Assembly (NCBI GenBank): GCA_041576235.1
Contig: JBFGLJ010000006.1
Coordinates: 1 to 35,460, forward strand
DNA length: 35,460 nt
Source: JABDII01 sp041576235
GTDB taxonomy: Bacteria > Gemmatimonadota > Gemmatimonadetes > Gemmatimonadales > GWC2-71-9
Reading direction: 5' to 3'
A model generated the notes under the pieces. That model was not told the DNA's origin, searched no databases, and saw only the letters and a list, made by a program, of their open reading frames with translations. The translations under genes were made by a program, and so were the position numbers. Positions 32,656 to 35,460 of this stretch are shown in pieces (position 1 is the stretch's first letter; the number at the start of each line of letters is the position of its first letter).

Positions 32656-34077
32656 ATGCGTGCAACAGCAGGATTCATCTTGGCTCTTCTCGTGCCTGGC
32701 GTCGTCGCGTTCGCGCAGACAGCCGATCGGTTGAGCCCGACGACCCAACGGTTCGTGCGGGTAGCGGACCCCGTCGTGGCGCTCACCAACGTGCGGGTCA
32801 TCGACGGGACCGGTGCGGCGCCGCTCGAAACCCACACGATTGTGCTCACGGCTGGTCGGATCTCGGCGCTGGGCCCGGCGGCCGCGGTCGCGGTGCCCGC
32901 CGGGGCGTCGGTGCTGGATCTCACCGGACACACGGTCCTCCCAGGTCTCGTCGGGCTGCATAATCATACCTTCTACACCACCAGCGCCCGGCGGACCCAG
33001 CTGAGCACCTCCGCGCCGCTCCTCTACCTCGCGAGCGGTGTCACCACCATTCGGACCACGGGAAGCAGTTCCCCCTACAGCGAACTGAATCTGAAGCGGT
33101 CGATCGAAACCGGAGAATGGCCCGGGCCGCGGATGTACGTCACCGGTCCGTATCTGACCGGCCCCCAAGGGCGCGGGCACATGCACCAAGTCCTCGATCC
33201 GGAGTCGGCGAGGCGGGTCGTCGCCTACTGGGCCGAGGAGGGGGCCAGTTGGCTCAAGTTCTACACCAGAATCAGCCGGGCGACGCTGGGTGCCGCCATC
33301 GATGAAGCCCACAAGCGGGGGCTCAAGGTGACCGGGCATCTGTGCTCCGTCAGTTTCCGCGAAGCGGTTGCGCTGGGCATCGACAACCTCGAACACGGCC
33401 TCTTCGTCAGCACCGATTTCAACCCCGACAAAGAGCCCGACCTTTGCCCGCCCAACAACCGGTCGAATCTGGATGTGCTGGACATCGATAGCCCCAGCGT
33501 CCGGGAGCTCTTCGAGACCCTGATCGACAACAACGTGGCGATTACGTCGACACTGGCGGTCTACGAGCTGTATGTGCCCAACCGCCCCCCCTTAGAGGAG
33601 CGCGTGCTCAGGGCCATGTCGCCGGAGACCCGCGCCGAATACCTCGCAAGCCGGGCGCGGTTGGCGGAACCCGGCGCCTCGGGCATCACGCCGCAGATGT
33701 TCGAGAACGCCCAGCGGTTCGAGTACGCGTTCGTCAAGGCCGGGGGCCTCCTGGCGGCCGGCGTCGATCCCACCGGCAACGGGGGAGCCCTGCCGGGATA
33801 TGGCGACCAGCGGAACTTCGAACTGCTGCTGGAGGCGGGCTTCACGCCGGAAGAGGCCATTCGGATCATGACGCTCAACGGTGCAAGGGTCTTGGGGACC
33901 GATCGGGACTTCGGATCGGTAGCGGTGGGGAAGCGGGCCGACCTGGTTGTCGTCGCCGGCAATCCGGCAGCCACCCCGCAGGACATTCGCAATGTGACGC
34001 TGGTGTTCAAGGACGGCGTGGGGTACGACTCGGCGAAACTCGCGGCGGAGACCGACGGCCTAGTCGGCATCCGATAG
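32656..34077 (+). CDS. Secreted amidohydrolase-superfamily enzyme (imidazolonepropionase-like)
   Basis: A 473-residue metal hydrolase with a signal peptide (MRATAGFILALLVPGVVAFA). The amidohydrolase HxH is LHNHTF (H102, H104); other ligands appear as K201 in LKFYT, H228 in VTGHLC, H247 in NLEHG and the Asp in GVDPTG. The small beta-domain begins ALTNVRVIDGTGAAP and ends KRADLVVVAGNP. Close relatives include imidazolonepropionase-like and Xaa-Pro dipeptidase-like proteins; substrate not determined. ATG 32656 has GGAGGG 5 nt upstream; an in-frame ATG at 32620 that overlaps the oxidase stop (ATGA) would add 12 residues and a basic N-region. It is likely cotranscribed with the multicopper oxidase. 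Confidence 0.9.
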   Translation: MRATAGFILALLVPGVVAFAQTADRLSPTTQRFVRVADPVVALTNVRVIDGTGAAPLETHTIVLTAGRISALGPAAAVAVPAGASVLDLTGHTVLPGLVGLHNHTFYTTSARRTQLSTSAPLLYLASGVTTIRTTGSSSPYSELNLKRSIETGEWPGPRMYVTGPYLTGPQGRGHMHQVLDPESARRVVAYWAEEGASWLKFYTRISRATLGAAIDEAHKRGLKVTGHLCSVSFREAVALGIDNLEHGLFVSTDFNPDKEPDLCPPNNRSNLDVLDIDSPSVRELFETLIDNNVAITSTLAVYELYVPNRPPLEERVLRAMSPETRAEYLASRARLAEPGASGITPQMFENAQRFEYAFVKAGGLLAAGVDPTGNGGALPGYGDQRNFELLLEAGFTPEEAIRIMTLNGARVLGTDRDFGSVAVGKRADLVVVAGNPAATPQDIRNVTLVFKDGVGYDSAKLAAETDGLVGIR

Positions 34078-34082
34078 GGGGA

Positions 34083-34110
34083 GCCTGCTGAGCGGCGACG
34101 CTCAGCAGGC
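34083..34110. terminator. Bidirectional terminator hairpin with GCGA tetraloop
   Basis: GCCTGCTGAGCG and CGCTCAGCAGGC form a perfect 12-bp stem with a GNRA-type GCGA loop, between convergent genes. The right arm covers the final codons and stop of the CHAD-CYTH gene. No long T tract. Confidence 0.75.
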
Positions 34111-35460
34111 CAGGTTCATGTTGAGGTACTCGGGCTCTCCCGAGACCTGACGGACCACGTAGGGGCGCAGCCACTCGGGCGGCGTGGGATCGAGGGTGGC
34201 CACGGGGAGCTCGACCTCGGCCAAGATGAGCGGATGGTCGAGGAACTCATCGATCTCCCAGGTCAGGTCGCCGTACACGACCCGGTAGCGTCGCTTGCGC
34301 ACCCGGCGTCCGCTGGTCAGGGGCCACATGGCCTGAAACACCTCGGCGCTGGTCTCCTCTTCGATTTCCACCCGCTCGACACCCTTCCCCAGCTTGACGG
34401 TTCGGTAGAATCGCTCCTCGCCGCCGAGCCGGACCCGCCGGACCCGCTCGACCAGCTGCGAGCCGGGGAGGTAGCCCTGGTCGATGTGCTGGGCCGCGGC
34501 GCCGACCACGAGATCGGGCAGCGAACGCAGCAGGTACTTGCGCTCGATCTCCCGATCGCGGGGCCCGATCCGGCGAAGTGCTCTCCCTGCCGCGGTGAGG
34601 CGGCGCTTGAGAATCGGGGCCTGGTTCACCAGCCACCGAGCGATCCGCTCGAAGGCTTCCTCCTCGCGGTGCTGGAGGCGGCGGCGCAGCGCCGCCAGCC
34701 CCGGGGATGGGTCCCGCGCGCGCGCGCGCCGCAGCCAGCCCTCATCCAGCACCTTGCCCTTGAGCACGGCGCGTGAGAAACGGCGCTCCTGCTTCGACGT
34801 CGCGCGGGCGATGTCGTCGGCGAGCGTCATCCCGAACTGGTGCGCATCGTTGAACTCGCCGAGCAAGTCTTGGAGTCCCTTGAATTGATCGACGAGTTCG
34901 GCGCCTTCTGGAATTTCGGACGCGAGCGGTTCGATGAGGTAGCGAAGTCGTTTGCCGGTGATTCGGGCCCTGTGGGCCGCCTCGCGGTCGTCGATCGATT
35001 GGATCGCCGCTAGTCTGGTCTCAAACGTATTCACCAACTGGTCGAGGCGATCGGCGGTCGCCAGGGCCAGGGTCGGTTGGAGCGCGCTCTCCACCACGTC
35101 CACCGGCAGGGTGAACTCCTCGAGTTCCGCTTCGAGCCGTCGAGTGACCCGGGCGAGACGCCGGGCCTCCCGCTTGGGAAGCCGGGTCGAGCGGTCGCGG
35201 CGTCGCTGCTCGAGCCGCCTGACGAGCCATGCCGCGCCCACCCGTTCGCGCTCGGTCAGGTGCTTGGTCTGACCCTTGAGCCACCCGAGCTGGACGTCGA
35301 GGTCGCGGTTCGTGCCGGTGGCCGCGGTCATGACGCGCAACTGGCGCTGAATGGCCGGGGCGGCCGCGTCCCCGAGATGTGAGGCGTACGCCCGGAGGAA
35401 GCTGCGGAGCCGCCGCACGGCCACCCGGAAATCGTGGAGGGCAGCGGGGGCGGGGGCGGG
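34102..35460 (-). CDS. CHAD domain - CYTH domain protein (5' partial)
   Basis: At least 452 residues; the frame runs off the right edge, where the visible N-terminus reads PAPAPAALHDFRVAVRRLRSFL, so the start is outside the window. The CHAD domain spans about 1-280: conserved histidines and Arg-rich helices such as HDFRVAVRRLRSFL, GTNRDLDVQL, HRARITGKRLRYLIEPL. The C-terminal about 305-445 is a CYTH domain with the EIERKYLL signature and LERVRRVRL/FYRTVKLGKGVERVEIEEE strands. CHAD binds polyphosphate and CYTH enzymes act on triphosphates such as inorganic triphosphate or thiamine triphosphate. The order here, CHAD first, reverses the usual CYTH-CHAD order. Cytosolic; likely polyphosphate metabolism. 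Confidence 0.9.
   Translation of the reverse strand, partial: PAPAPAALHDFRVAVRRLRSFLRAYASHLGDAAAPAIQRQLRVMTAATGTNRDLDVQLGWLKGQTKHLTERERVGAAWLVRRLEQRRRDRSTRLPKREARRLARVTRRLEAELEEFTLPVDVVESALQPTLALATADRLDQLVNTFETRLAAIQSIDDREAAHRARITGKRLRYLIEPLASEIPEGAELVDQFKGLQDLLGEFNDAHQFGMTLADDIARATSKQERRFSRAVLKGKVLDEGWLRRARARDPSPGLAALRRRLQHREEEAFERIARWLVNQAPILKRRLTAAGRALRRIGPRDREIERKYLLRSLPDLVVGAAAQHIDQGYLPGSQLVERVRRVRLGGEERFYRTVKLGKGVERVEIEEETSAEVFQAMWPLTSGRRVRKRRYRVVYGDLTWEIDEFLDHPLILAEVELPVATLDPTPPEWLRPYVVRQVSGEPEYLNMNLAC

Overview
A dense, GC-rich bacterial chromosome segment with no integrase, transposase, phage or CRISPR signal. Gene content and style suggest an uncultured Gemmatimonadota relative: a Gemmatimonadota-like beta-propeller lipoprotein, many GTG/TTG starts, long runs of 4-nt ATGA/GTGA overlaps, and a NodU-like gene beside SAM-cycle genes. 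The phylum is an inference; the sequence alone does not prove it.

Layout. 2-3440 (+): 3' part of yidC, mnmE, a collapsed thioredoxin-family remnant and a CDGSH iron-sulfur protein. 3437-12552 (-): an eight-gene, mostly overlapping operon read right to left: holA, SPOR protein, mutS, TonB-C lipoprotein, cystathionine beta-synthase, ddl, rhomboid, Zn-protease. 12614-17243 (-): Nudix, YdcF-like, beta-CASP nuclease, upp and a propeller lipoprotein. 17384-17456 (+): tRNA-Phe with its own promoter and terminator-like hairpin. 17682-18527 (-): two adjacent redox genes, each interrupted by an in-frame TGA exactly at the catalytic Cys. 18693-23851: an ABC exporter converging on a coupled HD-GYP/HEAT-repeat pair. 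24023-24673 (+): a di-haem cytochrome c lipoprotein. 24755-27246 (-): ahcY and an ArsR-methyltransferase fusion behind a 32-bp palindrome. 27586-34077 (+): a deacetylase-carbamoyltransferase fusion, a multicopper oxidase and an amidohydrolase. 34102-35460 (-): a CHAD-CYTH protein running off the right edge.

The main discovery is the pair of selenoproteins. The upstream gene (18261-18527) is a glutaredoxin-like protein with active site U-P-Y-C. The downstream gene (17682-18242) is an AhpC/TSA peroxiredoxin-like protein with active site U-A-F-C. Simple ORF calling truncates both to fragments starting after the TGA. Each TGA is followed at the right distance by a 6-bp stem with a 5-nt A-G-N-N-G loop, as expected of a bacterial SECIS. 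They look like one redox relay in which a selenoglutaredoxin reduces a selenoperoxiredoxin. The selenocysteine machinery (selA, selB, selC, selD) is not in this window.

Secondary points of interest are the NodB-NodU fusion enzyme, the operator/promoter of the ArsR-methyltransferase-ahcY unit and a decayed ArsR copy 3 kb away, a shared N-terminal domain in the HD-GYP and HEAT neighbours, and the CHAD-before-CYTH domain order.
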